64,000 nucleotides of DNA from assembly GCF_040096455.1 (NCBI RefSeq), contig NZ_JBBMER010000001.1:434001-498000 (forward strand), in the 5' to 3' direction. Origin of the DNA: Lachnospira rogosae (GTDB lineage: Bacteria; Bacillota; Clostridia; Lachnospirales; Lachnospiraceae). Made by a program: the position numbers and the translations under genes. This document shows, piece after piece, positions 51,071 through 60,728 of the stretch; position 1 is the stretch's first letter; each line of letters opens with the position of its first letter. The notes beneath the pieces are model-generated. The model ran no database searches. It saw only the letters and a program-made list of their open reading frames with translations, and was not told the origin of the DNA.

Positions 51071-51997
51071 TTATATTAATGTAGTTATAATAAGTGCCAC
51101 CGCCGGCAGTGTTATTATGCTTATAAATGTAGTAAGCACCACCATAGCCGCCGCAACATCCTCATCATATCCGAATTGCACCGCAAATACAGAAGATATT
51201 GATGCACAAGGACACGCCTCAAGAATAATTACAACATCAGCAACCATTCCGCTGATATTAAATATTTTAAAAATAGCTATGCACACTACAGGTATAATGA
51301 ACATTCTGACAATAATTGCAAAATATACAAGCTTATTATTAAACATATTCTTTATTGGGCTTGCCGCAATTATCATACCTGTAATAAACATAGATAACGG
51401 CGTGTTAATAGCCGCCGCATAACTTATTGGCTGACTTATAATATCTGGAAGCGGAATTCCTGCAATAAATATTAAAAGTCCAATAAACACTGATATTATA
51501 GCTGGTGTTGTGAATATCTTTTTAACAATTGCTTTTAAATCAAAGGTTCTGCTTACAATTGAATATCCAAGTGTCCATAAAAAAATATTGAATGCTGTCA
51601 CAAAGGCACTTGCATATATAAGTCCCTCACTTCCAAATAGAGCCTGTATCAGAGGAAATCCCATATATGCTGCATTAGAAAACATACAGCCAAATCTTAC
51701 GATAGGCACATTATCTCCCTTTAACTTAAAAGATAATAAAAATGTTATGGCAAATCCAACAACTAAAAGCAGTATGCTTAATCCCAATGCGTACAATATA
51801 TTCTTAAAAATATTGTCATCAAATTCTGTCAGATAAGAATTAATTATCATACAAGGCACAACAAAATATACCAGAAGATCAGAAAATGCTTTCCTTCCCT
51901 CTATCTTTACTGCACCTGTCTTAACACATATAAATCCAGAAAATATTAATATAAATAATACAATAACCTGTTTTGCTGTTATAAGAGCTAACATCAT
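51071..51997 (-). CDS. AEC (auxin efflux carrier) family transporter
   Basis: A 308-residue membrane protein with about ten hydrophobic segments in two halves, the AEC fold of malonate/malate and organic-acid carriers. MFSNAAYMGFPLIQALFG and the C-terminal LEACPCASISSVFAVQFGYD are the family's repeated cross-over regions. The substrate cannot be told. The ATG at 51997 is six bases after GGAGG; two earlier in-frame ATGs lie at or before that site. It has its own promoter. Confidence 0.85.
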   Translation of the reverse strand: MMLALITAKQVIVLFILIFSGFICVKTGAVKIEGRKAFSDLLVYFVVPCMIINSYLTEFDDNIFKNILYALGLSILLLVVGFAITFLLSFKLKGDNVPIVRFGCMFSNAAYMGFPLIQALFGSEGLIYASAFVTAFNIFLWTLGYSIVSRTFDLKAIVKKIFTTPAIISVFIGLLIFIAGIPLPDIISQPISYAAAINTPLSMFITGMIIAASPIKNMFNNKLVYFAIIVRMFIIPVVCIAIFKIFNISGMVADVVIILEACPCASISSVFAVQFGYDEDVAAAMVVLTTFISIITLPAVALIITTLI

Positions 51998-52027
51998 ATA
52001 TTTTTCCTCCATTGTTATATATAACAT

Positions 52028-52056
52028 ATAATAATGCGAAAGAAATTATTCGTCAA
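52028..52056 (-). promoter_or_regulatory. Sigma-A promoter of the AEC transporter gene
   Basis: TTGACG (52051-52056), 17 bases, TATTAT (52028-52033) on the minus strand, directly before the gene and just past the transglutaminase stop. Confidence 0.7.
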
Positions 52057-52064
52057 TATTAAAG

Positions 52065-54392
52065 TCAGATATAACAATGTATATATTTGAATACTATTCT
52101 TTTTTTCTTCTTTAATTCCTTATAAATTTCTTCCGCCGCTTTTCTGTATAAGACCAATACATTCTTCTTATAATATGACCTGCCTTTATCTGTATCAGCA
52201 AAACGTATATACATAATACTATCGTATACATTTTTTGCTTCTTCGTATGTAATATTGCCATAACGTGCCGAAAGCTTATAAGCAAAATCTTCCTCTGTCC
52301 CGTTATATCCGGTGAAATCTCCCGCAAAATGCAGCATTTCCATTAATCTTTCATATATATCACACGAACTTAAAGACTGAATTTTCCTGAGCCTGCTTAC
52401 CCTGTATAACTTAATCCATAATGGCAGCAAGACAATTAATATAACAAGAGTCAGTATTGCTATATATTTAACAACCACTACAGCCACTTTAAAGCCTTTT
52501 TTTAATGCCACCTTAACAGCTCCGCTTCTTGTACTTACATAAGTTACATCTTCACTGCTATCACCGCTAATGCTCGCTTTATCGAGTGTCCAGCCGTGTT
52601 CACTCATAACATTGTTAAATGTATTAATATCATAACCCGGATATGAAACTGCACAGCTTCCATCACTTGCTGGCGTAACATCTACAGGAACCCATCCATA
52701 ATTATCAATAAATATTTCCGTCCACGCGTGCATTTTTTTATCAGAAACCTCTGCAACATAAGTTGACTGATCAGTTTCCTTGAAGTCCTCGGCACTTAAT
52801 CTGTAACCACATACATATCTTGCTGGAACTCCGTACAGCCTGTACATAATTGTAGCCACCGTTGCATAATGAACGCAGTAACCCCTCTGTGCATTAAACA
52901 GAAAATCCTCCGCAATATCTGATGATCCCAACATTACCCCCGGAGTTCTTGTATATCTTGTATTGCTTAGCAGTGTATACATAATAAATGTAGTCTTATC
53001 ACTTAGTGATGTTAATGGATTAGCCTGAACATATGAAGTCAGCCTTGGAACCAAACTTTTGGATACAGCAGAATAGATTGGAGTCATAGCTGCCTTATAC
53101 AACTGCTGTACATTTTTATAATCCCGAACTGTTGTATTATATTTTTCATTACTCTTCTCTCTCCATTCAGACTGCATATCTGCCTGTTCAATATATTCAA
53201 TATTGTATGTTTTCTTTCCGTCATCACCTTTGCTGAAATTCTTAGAACCACTATTGTAATAAGGCTCTATTGTCTGTTTATAATTATCATTAACATATTT
53301 AACATCTAATTTTCTGTTTATTTTATTATTGTTAGAGGTCGCAACAATTCCGCTGTTCCTCATATATATATTAATATAATAATACATCTTTTTAAAATAT
53401 GTTGATGCGTAAACAGGCTGTGATATCGTTTCTTTCTTAAATTCAGTTCTGTCTATATTCTTACATATAGTATCATCATCAGTTGAATCCCAGCTTCCGC
53501 CCTTATATTCGCCACCTCTGAAACCGTAAAGATATAAATCCTCTGTTGGCATTTTACTTACCGTAACTGTCATCTGGGTAATTCCAGACTGGTAATTATT
53601 GCCTGAACTTATCTCCCCATTAATCTTAACATCAGAACCCTTGCCTGATATTCTCTTTGATGTCTTATAGATAGTCTGCTCTATGCCCGAAATAGAACCA
53701 TACATATATTCAGAAAATATATTGGTAATAATATCAGCTGCAAAGAAAATAATCACTGTCGCTGCAATACAATATATTATACTTTTCTTATGTATCAACT
53801 TTCCGCTTCTTGTTGTATACAGCATTTTCTTACGTCTTCCAAGCACAGCGTAAGACACGCCCACTATAACCTGATGCATAACTATTACAAATATATGAAA
53901 CAAGCTTACCTCTAATCTTAATATAGGTGAAGCTGCAAGCATTACAACTGTAACCAGTGTCAATATAACACGGTTTTTAAATATAACCTCTAACAGATAT
54001 ATAATATAAATAAGCACGACACTGCTTACAAACACCACATATGTAACATTCTGTGTATTTGCCCGTCCGTCAACCAGTGCCTGCATTATTGATACAGACT
54101 GCTCTGATATACGCTGTATATTAAATACAGACAATATAGCTGTTACAGCCACTTCTCCCACTATCACAAATGGCAGAAACTTCCTCTTATTATAATGTGC
54201 ATAACTTAAAATATACGCATATATTCCTGAGAATAATAATACTCCCACAACTGTAAAGCTGACAGCATCTAATTCATCAACAAATAATATAACCGATAAC
54301 AGCCCTGTCATTATCCCTGCAAAGGCTATATAAGGATTACCATTATATGTGTCAGAATGTGCCTGCCTTACATTAATACGCATGTTCTCCAT
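52065..54392 (-). CDS. Membrane transglutaminase-like protein (TgpA type)
   Basis: A 775-residue protein. About seven membrane helices in the first 230 residues lead to a large outside domain with a transglutaminase-like core at about 495-580: Cys506 in GYCVHYATV, His555 in HAWTEIF and Asp571 in VPVDVTP. A further membrane helix (about 635-660) is followed by a cytosolic DUF4129-like tail. With MoxR and DUF58 this is a known but functionally obscure trio. The start is placed at 54392, nine bases after GGGAG; an ATG at 54398 is also possible. It overlaps DUF58 by 20 bp. Confidence 0.88.
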   Translation of the reverse strand: MENMRINVRQAHSDTYNGNPYIAFAGIMTGLLSVILFVDELDAVSFTVVGVLLFSGIYAYILSYAHYNKRKFLPFVIVGEVAVTAILSVFNIQRISEQSVSIMQALVDGRANTQNVTYVVFVSSVVLIYIIYLLEVIFKNRVILTLVTVVMLAASPILRLEVSLFHIFVIVMHQVIVGVSYAVLGRRKKMLYTTRSGKLIHKKSIIYCIAATVIIFFAADIITNIFSEYMYGSISGIEQTIYKTSKRISGKGSDVKINGEISSGNNYQSGITQMTVTVSKMPTEDLYLYGFRGGEYKGGSWDSTDDDTICKNIDRTEFKKETISQPVYASTYFKKMYYYINIYMRNSGIVATSNNNKINRKLDVKYVNDNYKQTIEPYYNSGSKNFSKGDDGKKTYNIEYIEQADMQSEWREKSNEKYNTTVRDYKNVQQLYKAAMTPIYSAVSKSLVPRLTSYVQANPLTSLSDKTTFIMYTLLSNTRYTRTPGVMLGSSDIAEDFLFNAQRGYCVHYATVATIMYRLYGVPARYVCGYRLSAEDFKETDQSTYVAEVSDKKMHAWTEIFIDNYGWVPVDVTPASDGSCAVSYPGYDINTFNNVMSEHGWTLDKASISGDSSEDVTYVSTRSGAVKVALKKGFKVAVVVVKYIAILTLVILIVLLPLWIKLYRVSRLRKIQSLSSCDIYERLMEMLHFAGDFTGYNGTEEDFAYKLSARYGNITYEEAKNVYDSIMYIRFADTDKGRSYYKKNVLVLYRKAAEEIYKELKKKKRIVFKYIHCYI

Positions 54393-55443
54393 ATACATTT
54401 TCTCCCAATAACTCAGTAACATCAGATGATGTATCTATCTTTATGATATTCTTATCAATATACTCTCCAAGGCTGTATTCCCTGCTAATATCCGTATCAT
54501 TATTACGACAATTATAATGAAGCCTATATAATATATAATATACATTCTTTAAATCATCATAATCTGATACTGTCTGTTTACATAAAGCTCCAGAATTAAG
54601 ATCATTCCACAGCACTGATACCTTCGTGTCGTCCTGAATAAAACCCATAACAAGCATAGCTGTCTTATCATAAAAGCTGCTCATACGCTCAATATTATTA
54701 ATATCATCAGGCAGTGTATCAAGAAGCACAAGTATCTCCCTGTCAACTTGTCCACAGAATTCCTTAATAAGCAGATCTCCTGTTCTTGAACTTAAATTCC
54801 AGTGTATGTGCCTATAAGAATCTCCTGTCTGATATTCCCTTATCTGTCTTATATCATCGTGTGAACTGCCTTTTCTGTTGATATACAACTCTATATTATT
54901 ATTGCTTTCATATTGTGAAAAAGCGCCTTCATATATACTGCTTTCAACTTCTGGAAATATCAAAATATTCATTATGCTTAAAGGCTTTATTGTACAATAA
55001 AACAAGCCTGTGTAATCATACACTTTCGCTTTAACTATCTTTACATCCGCCATTCCACAATATGGCAGGCTGACAGATAAATCCATATTATCCTTCCTGC
55101 CCTTACAGCCTCCGTACAGCTTTACGTTCTTTCGGTATTTCTTGTATTCTTTACCTTTCTTATCACAATATGACACGACTACATCTAATCTGATTTTCGT
55201 GATTGGTATTCCTGTTTTATTGCTTACATTAATTCTTAACTGGCAGCCAGAATTCTTTAACTCCTCTGCCAGATTAACATCAAAATCAAATGCAACATTT
55301 CTTTTATATATACGAGTTAATATATACATACCTGCTATTAGCAGAAGATTAACAGCTACATAAAGCATAAGTGCAAATGAATGAAATATGCCTGCTACAT
55401 ACCACACAACAGCAAGTATAATAATCAAAAATACACCTGTCAT
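54373..55443 (-). CDS. DUF58 domain protein
   Basis: A 356-residue protein with two N-terminal membrane helices (3-20 and 21-38) and a beta-rich region. The DUF58 core HDDIRQIREYQTGDSYRHIHWNLSSRTGDLLIKEF is near 195-230, followed by a von Willebrand A-like domain (EILVLLDTLPDD). DUF58 proteins are encoded with MoxR AAA ATPases and are thought to be chaperoned or gated by them. The ATG overlaps the moxR stop (TAATG), so the two are translationally coupled. Confidence 0.9.
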   Translation of the reverse strand: MTGVFLIIILAVVWYVAGIFHSFALMLYVAVNLLLIAGMYILTRIYKRNVAFDFDVNLAEELKNSGCQLRINVSNKTGIPITKIRLDVVVSYCDKKGKEYKKYRKNVKLYGGCKGRKDNMDLSVSLPYCGMADVKIVKAKVYDYTGLFYCTIKPLSIMNILIFPEVESSIYEGAFSQYESNNNIELYINRKGSSHDDIRQIREYQTGDSYRHIHWNLSSRTGDLLIKEFCGQVDREILVLLDTLPDDINNIERMSSFYDKTAMLVMGFIQDDTKVSVLWNDLNSGALCKQTVSDYDDLKNVYYILYRLHYNCRNNDTDISREYSLGEYIDKNIIKIDTSSDVTELLGENVYGEHAY

Positions 55444-56393
55444 TATGCCTTCTTTCCTACTGCTGGCTTAGCAACTGATTTCAAAATATCATTAATCACT
55501 TCTGCCTTGTCTTTACCGTCCATTCTCGCCGCCATATTAAGAATTATTCTGTGTGTTATAACATACTCAAACTGTGCAATAACGTCCGCAGGAACAACAT
55601 AATCCCTTCCGTTAAGCCAGCTCCACGCCTTACACATCTTTACAAGTGCTATAGTCGCTCTTGGACTTGCACCTCTTTCTATATAACGTGACTTTCTTGT
55701 AGCTGTAACAAGATTAACTATATATTTGTATATGCTCTCGTTCATATATACATCATATATTTCATTCTGCATACTTATAAAATCATCTATGCTCACCACT
55801 GGTGTCATATCACTTGTCCTGCTCTGCTTTCCTACAGACATAGCCATATCAAGCTCACTTTCATAATCAGGGTAACCGATTGATAAAGTAATCATAAATC
55901 TATCCATCTGTGCTTCTGGAAGGCTCTGTGTTCCTGCATTACCAAGCGGATTTTGTGTTGCAATAACAATAAAAGGTTCTGGAACTTCTCTGGTAACGCC
56001 CTCAACGCTTACCTTTCTTTCTTCCATAACCTCTAAAAGTGCTGACTGTGTCTTAGGTGATGTTCTGTTAATCTCATCAGCAAGCAGCAGATTACAGAAC
56101 ACGCTTCCCGGCTGATATATGAATTGACCTAAGTCATTTCTGTATACAGAATATCCTGTAAGATCAGACGGCATTACGTCCGGAGTAAACTGCACCCTCT
56201 TGCAGTCAAGTGCCATTGCCTTAGAAAATGCTGTCGCAAGTGTTGTCTTACCAACACCCGGAATATCCTCCAAAAGTATATGGCCTCCAGCCAGAAATGC
56301 CGCCATAATCTCTCTTATTTGTTTATCTTTTCCTAATATAACATTGTTAACCTGCTCTATTACATTAAGTGCCTTTAGTACATTATTATCCAA
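55443..56393 (-). CDS. MoxR-family AAA+ ATPase
   Basis: A 316-residue ATPase. Walker A is EDIPGVGKTTLA near 38-49, Walker B is LLLADEINRTSPKTQSALLEVMEE, and sensor 1 is IATQNPLGNAGTQSLPEAQMDRF. MoxR proteins act as chaperones for VWA-domain proteins, here presumably DUF58. The start is TTG at 56393, eight bases after GGGAGG. It is the first gene of a three-gene operon with DUF58 and the transglutaminase-like protein, with a strong promoter just upstream. Confidence 0.93.
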   Translation of the reverse strand: MDNNVLKALNVIEQVNNVILGKDKQIREIMAAFLAGGHILLEDIPGVGKTTLATAFSKAMALDCKRVQFTPDVMPSDLTGYSVYRNDLGQFIYQPGSVFCNLLLADEINRTSPKTQSALLEVMEERKVSVEGVTREVPEPFIVIATQNPLGNAGTQSLPEAQMDRFMITLSIGYPDYESELDMAMSVGKQSRTSDMTPVVSIDDFISMQNEIYDVYMNESIYKYIVNLVTATRKSRYIERGASPRATIALVKMCKAWSWLNGRDYVVPADVIAQFEYVITHRIILNMAARMDGKDKAEVINDILKSVAKPAVGKKA

Positions 56394-56424
56394 AACCTCT
56401 TCCTCCCTGATATATATGCTTAAA

Positions 56425-56453
56425 ATTATACACTATATACAATAACAAAGCAA
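56425..56453 (-). promoter_or_regulatory. Sigma-A promoter of the MoxR operon
   Basis: TTGCTT (56448-56453), 17 bases, TATAAT (56425-56430) on the minus strand, immediately after glpK. Confidence 0.75.
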
Positions 56454-56477
56454 AAACAATATATTTTTTATTCAGTT

Positions 56478-57971
56478 TTATTCATCTGTATAAGAGATGG
56501 CACATTTTACGGCTCTTCTCCAGCCTGCGAGAAGGTTATCCCTGTCTGATGGTGCCATACTGCTCTCAAATGTGGAAACCAACTGCCAGTTATCTCTTAT
56601 CTCATTCAGATCCTTAAAGAAACCAACTGCCAGACCAGCAAGATATGCTGCACCAAGTGCAGTAGTTTCTATACACTTAGGACGTCTTATCTTAGCTCCA
56701 AGAATGTCTGCCTGAAATTCCATTAGGAAATCATTGGCACTTGCCCCGCCATCTACTTTTAACTCTTTAACTATATGTCCTGTGTCACTTTCCATTGCCT
56801 TTAACACATCATATGTCTGATATGCTATTGACTCAAGCGATGCCCTTATAAAATGTTCCTTGTTAGCACCTCTTGATAAGCCTACAACGCAGCCTCTTGC
56901 ATAAGGATTCCAGTAAGGTGCACCCATTCCTGAAAATGCAGGAACAATATATACTCCATTGGTGTCATTTACCATTCTTGCATAATCTTCTGATTGTGAA
57001 GAGCTTCTTATAAGCCTCATCTCATCACGAAGCCATTGTACAATTGCACCGCCTGTAAATACACTTCCCTCAAGTGCATAATGAAGCTGGTCATCACTTC
57101 CTGCCGCAATCGTAGTTATAAGACCATGCTTAGACTCCACAGGCTTATCCCCTGTATTCATAAGAAGAAAACAGCCTGTTCCATATGTATTCTTTACTTC
57201 TCCCGGCTCAAAACAGCACTGTCCAAAAAGTGCCGCCTGCTGGTCACCTGCCGCACCTGCTATTGCGATATTTCCAGCAAGAACAGAAGGGTCTGTATAA
57301 CCATATATACAACTTGAAGGTTTTACAATAGGAAGCATAACCTCTGGTATGTTGAACTTTTCAAGAAGTTCTTTATCCCAGCACCTGTTATGAATATCAA
57401 AAAGCATAGTTCTTGAAGCATTAGTATAATCTGTGACGTGCACTGCCCCGCCTGTAAGTTTCCATATAAGCCAGGTATCAACCGTGCCGAATAACAATCT
57501 GCCTTCTTCTGCCTTTTTCCTTGCTCCTGCTACATTACTAAGTATCCACGCAATCTTAGTTGCACTAAAATACGCATCTGGCACAAGTCCTGTCTTTGCC
57601 TTGATTACATCTGCATAACCATCTTTTACAAGCAGATTAATATCCTTGGCTGTACGTCTGCACTGCCATACAATAGCATTATATACAGGCTCACCTGTTT
57701 CTTTATCCCACACAATTGTAGTTTCACGCTGGTTGGTTATTCCAATGCCAGCTATATCCTTAGGCTTAGCACCCACAAGTGCCATAGCCTCAGACATAAC
57801 CGCATACTGTGTTGACCATATCTCCATTGGATTGTGTTCCACCCAGCCCGGCTTAGGATATATCTGTTCAAATTCCCTCTGTGCCATTGAACAGATATTG
57901 CCAGCCTTATCAAATAATATACATCTTGAGCTTGTCGTTCCCTGATCAAGTGCCATAATATACTTTGCCAT
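56478..57971 (-). CDS. glpK: Glycerol kinase
   Basis: FGGY-family kinase making glycerol-3-phosphate from glycerol and ATP. The 497-residue length is standard. The motifs LDQGTTSSRCILFD, GITNQRET, the AFSGMGAPYWNPYARG block and LKVDGGASANDFLMEFQAD are all present. Its ATG starts one base after the sufU stop codon, and its ribosome binding site AAGGAG is made of the last sufU codons. It therefore reads as the last gene of the suf operon. No glpF, glpD or glpP lies nearby. Confidence 0.96.
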   Translation of the reverse strand: MAKYIMALDQGTTSSRCILFDKAGNICSMAQREFEQIYPKPGWVEHNPMEIWSTQYAVMSEAMALVGAKPKDIAGIGITNQRETTIVWDKETGEPVYNAIVWQCRRTAKDINLLVKDGYADVIKAKTGLVPDAYFSATKIAWILSNVAGARKKAEEGRLLFGTVDTWLIWKLTGGAVHVTDYTNASRTMLFDIHNRCWDKELLEKFNIPEVMLPIVKPSSCIYGYTDPSVLAGNIAIAGAAGDQQAALFGQCCFEPGEVKNTYGTGCFLLMNTGDKPVESKHGLITTIAAGSDDQLHYALEGSVFTGGAIVQWLRDEMRLIRSSSQSEDYARMVNDTNGVYIVPAFSGMGAPYWNPYARGCVVGLSRGANKEHFIRASLESIAYQTYDVLKAMESDTGHIVKELKVDGGASANDFLMEFQADILGAKIRRPKCIETTALGAAYLAGLAVGFFKDLNEIRDNWQLVSTFESSMAPSDRDNLLAGWRRAVKCAISYTDE

Positions 57972-57972
57972 A

Positions 57973-58398
57973 TTACTCCTTATTTAATGCCTCATCTAAT
58001 GTATGCCAGCCAAGTACAGCACATTTTACTCTTGCAGGCATATGTGATATATCTTTAAGTGCTGATGCCTCGTCTAATTCTTCAATCTCCTCATCGGTTG
58101 CTTCACCCTTAATCATCTTAAAGAATAAATCTCCAAGCTTTAAAGCTTCTTCTTTAGTCTTTCCAATTATCATCCCAAGCATAATATCAGCCGATGCCTG
58201 GGATATAGCACAGCCATCTCCAACAAAAGCTCCGTCCTTAATAATACCGTCTTCAACCTTAAGCTTAAGCCATATATCATCACCACAGTTAGGATTTACA
58301 CCCTCAAGGACGATATTGGCATCTTCTAAGTCGTGTTTAAATTCTGGTCTTATATTATGTTCTGTAAGTATTTCATTATAAAAGCCTCTATTCATCAT
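57973..58398 (-). CDS. sufU: Fe-S assembly sulfurtransferase SufU
   Basis: Zinc-dependent partner of SufS that accepts the persulfide sulfur. It has 141 residues. Cys in NPNCGDD, Cys in DGCAISQASAD and Cys in VKCAVLGWHTL are the three ligands, and the spacer between the second and third carries the insertion that separates SufU from IscU. The start overlaps the sufS end by 11 bp, with AAGGAG lying inside the sufS C-terminal codons. It is followed immediately by glpK. Confidence 0.95.
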   Translation of the reverse strand: MMNRGFYNEILTEHNIRPEFKHDLEDANIVLEGVNPNCGDDIWLKLKVEDGIIKDGAFVGDGCAISQASADIMLGMIIGKTKEEALKLGDLFFKMIKGEATDEEIEELDEASALKDISHMPARVKCAVLGWHTLDEALNKE

Positions 58399-59614
58399 AA
58401 CCCATTCTCCTTCTTATGTTAAGCACACTCTCAACAAATGCTTCTGCTTCCTTCTCTGTATTATAGAACATAAAGCTTGCTCTTGTCGCATTATTAACTC
58501 CAAGAAATGTAAGCAGTGGCTGTGCACAGTGATGTCCAGCCCTTACATCTATTCCGTCAGAAGATAATATCTCGCTTACATCGTGTGGGTGAACCCCATC
58601 TATTGTAAATGCTGCTATTCCTGTATGGTTCTTATAATCATCAGAGCCTAATATATGAATGTGCTTATGGCCTTTAAGTCCATTAATTGCAATCTTTACA
58701 AGTCTTTCTTCTTTCTGCTGTATATAATCAAAGCCTATCTCACTAATGTATTTAATTGCTGCTGCAAGACCAACAGCTCCTGCCGCATTTACCGTTCCTG
58801 CCTCGAACTTGTGTGGAAGTTCTGCATAAGTTGCACCATCTCTAGTAACTGAATTAATCATCTCACCACCTGTAAGAAATGGCTGCATATTCTTAAGTAT
58901 GCTTTCCTTACCATAAAGTACACCAATTCCCATAGGTCCCATAAGCTTATGTCCTGAAAACGCAAGAAAATCAGCATCTAAGTCTTTTACATCAATCTTC
59001 ATATGTGGTGCACTCTGTGCCGCATCAACAACCATAACAGCACCATTATCGTGTGCTATTTTGGCTATCTTTTTAATTGGATTGACACAGCCTAATACAT
59101 TGGAAACCTGTGCAACTGCAACGATCTTAGTATTAGCATTAATTCCCTCTTTAAGAGTATCATCTTTTAATGTTCCGTCCTTCTCACATTCCAGATATCT
59201 TAAAGTTGCACCTGTCACTCTTGCAACCATCTGCCAAGGCAGAAGATTGCTGTGGTGTTCCATTATTGAAACTGCTATTTCATCTCCAGCCTTAAGATTA
59301 TTAATACCATAGCTGTATGCAACAAGGTTAAGGCTTTCTGTTGTATTTCTTGTAAAGATTATCTCTTTATCAGAGTCCGCATTAAGGAACTGTCTTACAA
59401 CCTCCCTTGCATCCTCATATTCCTTGGTAGCGGCAAGGCTTAATGGATAGAAGCCACGGAGAGGATTGGCATTATTAACCTCATAAAATCTGCTTTCAGC
59501 ATCAATTACGCACTGTGGCTTCTGTGCTGTTGCCGCATTATCAATATATATAGAAGAATTATTATTAAGAAGTGGAAAATCTTTTCTATAATCTTTCTGC
59601 TCTTTAATCTCCAT
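58388..59614 (-). CDS. sufS: Cysteine desulfurase SufS
   Basis: PLP enzyme that removes sulfur from cysteine for Fe-S cluster assembly. It has 408 residues. The PLP Lys lies in AFSGHKLMGPMG and the persulfide Cys in RAGHHCAQP, the group II (SufS) loop without the longer IscS insertion. YIDNAATAQKP and FTRNTTESLNLVA are N-terminal signatures. The ATG at 59614 is five bases after GGAGG. It lies 11 bp after sufD and overlaps sufU. Confidence 0.96.
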   Translation of the reverse strand: MEIKEQKDYRKDFPLLNNNSSIYIDNAATAQKPQCVIDAESRFYEVNNANPLRGFYPLSLAATKEYEDAREVVRQFLNADSDKEIIFTRNTTESLNLVAYSYGINNLKAGDEIAVSIMEHHSNLLPWQMVARVTGATLRYLECEKDGTLKDDTLKEGINANTKIVAVAQVSNVLGCVNPIKKIAKIAHDNGAVMVVDAAQSAPHMKIDVKDLDADFLAFSGHKLMGPMGIGVLYGKESILKNMQPFLTGGEMINSVTRDGATYAELPHKFEAGTVNAAGAVGLAAAIKYISEIGFDYIQQKEERLVKIAINGLKGHKHIHILGSDDYKNHTGIAAFTIDGVHPHDVSEILSSDGIDVRAGHHCAQPLLTFLGVNNATRASFMFYNTEKEAEAFVESVLNIRRRMGYDE

Positions 59615-59625
59615 TACTGCCTCCA

Positions 59626-60693
59626 TTACTGCAACACTTCTTCAAGCTGCTCCTCTGCAAGCTTTTCTGTGTCCTCATCTTTAATCTTTCTTATAATAAC
59701 TTCAATTCTTCCTTTAGTCATTATATCCTCTGCGTTCTTCTTATCAATGCCTCTTGAAGCATAATAGAATAATGTTTCCTCATCAAGCTCACCGATTGTA
59801 GCTCCGTGTGAACCATTAACATCTTCCTCTGCACAGAGTATAAGAGGTATTGTCTTATTTCTGACATCTTCGCCAAGTAAAAGTACATTTTCTGTCTCTG
59901 CACCAACTGAACCAGAAGAACCATTTTTAAAATCAATAGAACCTCTGAAAAGCTTAGAAGCTTCGTCCTTTAATGCACCATCAACTCTTATCCCGCTGTT
60001 AGTCTTCTTTCCAATATGATTAGATATAAGGTTAATATCTATATTCTGCTTCTTAGCACCAAGATATCCAATATCTGCTGTAAATGCAGAATTATTGCCT
60101 ATAAGCTCCGTCCTTATTCCATCGTAAAGACTGCCCCTGCCTACGAATACCTGAACAATCTCAAATGAGGCATTATCTGAAAGCCTGCATCCTGTATCGC
60201 TTAATACATCAATGCTTTCTGGCTGCATATATACCTGAATAAGGCGTACCTTGCTGTTAAGACCTGTATCTATAAGTGTTCTTAATGCTACCCTGCCTTC
60301 TGTACTGCTCTCACCTTTAAAGTTCTCAATTATTGTAAATGTAACATTATCCTCTACATTAACTATAATCTTTCCTGACTGGCTCTTATCATTGCCATTG
60401 ACATTAATATATAATGTCTGGCCGTTAGTTTCTTTATCTGCATTTACAAGTAATGTATTAGTTACGCCTGCTTCAAATAACACATCTGCTTCTTTGCCTG
60501 CACCTGTAAGAACTGCATTTTCTATATCACTGTAATCTTTAGCATTAACATCTAAACATACCTTATCACAGCCTTTTGTATCCATATCACAAGGTACTAA
60601 ATTATCATCCCATAAAAGACGTGTATCATTCATATTAAGCTGGTACCATGTCTTTGCTGGAAGTGCATTTATTCTATATTCATTATTATTCAT
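59626..60693 (-). CDS. sufD: Fe-S assembly scaffold protein SufD
   Basis: A 355-residue beta-helix partner of SufB in the SufBC2D scaffold complex. The C-terminal part with SHGATIGELDEETLFYYASRGIDKKNAEDIMTKG is the shared SufB/SufD domain, including the conserved His of NGSHGATIG. The N-terminal region is short and divergent, as in clostridial SufD. The ATG at 60693 follows GGAG by six bases. It lies 35 bp after sufB. Confidence 0.93.
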   Translation of the reverse strand: MNNNEYRINALPAKTWYQLNMNDTRLLWDDNLVPCDMDTKGCDKVCLDVNAKDYSDIENAVLTGAGKEADVLFEAGVTNTLLVNADKETNGQTLYINVNGNDKSQSGKIIVNVEDNVTFTIIENFKGESSTEGRVALRTLIDTGLNSKVRLIQVYMQPESIDVLSDTGCRLSDNASFEIVQVFVGRGSLYDGIRTELIGNNSAFTADIGYLGAKKQNIDINLISNHIGKKTNSGIRVDGALKDEASKLFRGSIDFKNGSSGSVGAETENVLLLGEDVRNKTIPLILCAEEDVNGSHGATIGELDEETLFYYASRGIDKKNAEDIMTKGRIEVIIRKIKDEDTEKLAEEQLEEVLQ

Positions 60694-60728
60694 AAATTTC
60701 TCCATTCCTGCTCATCTTATCAGCACAA

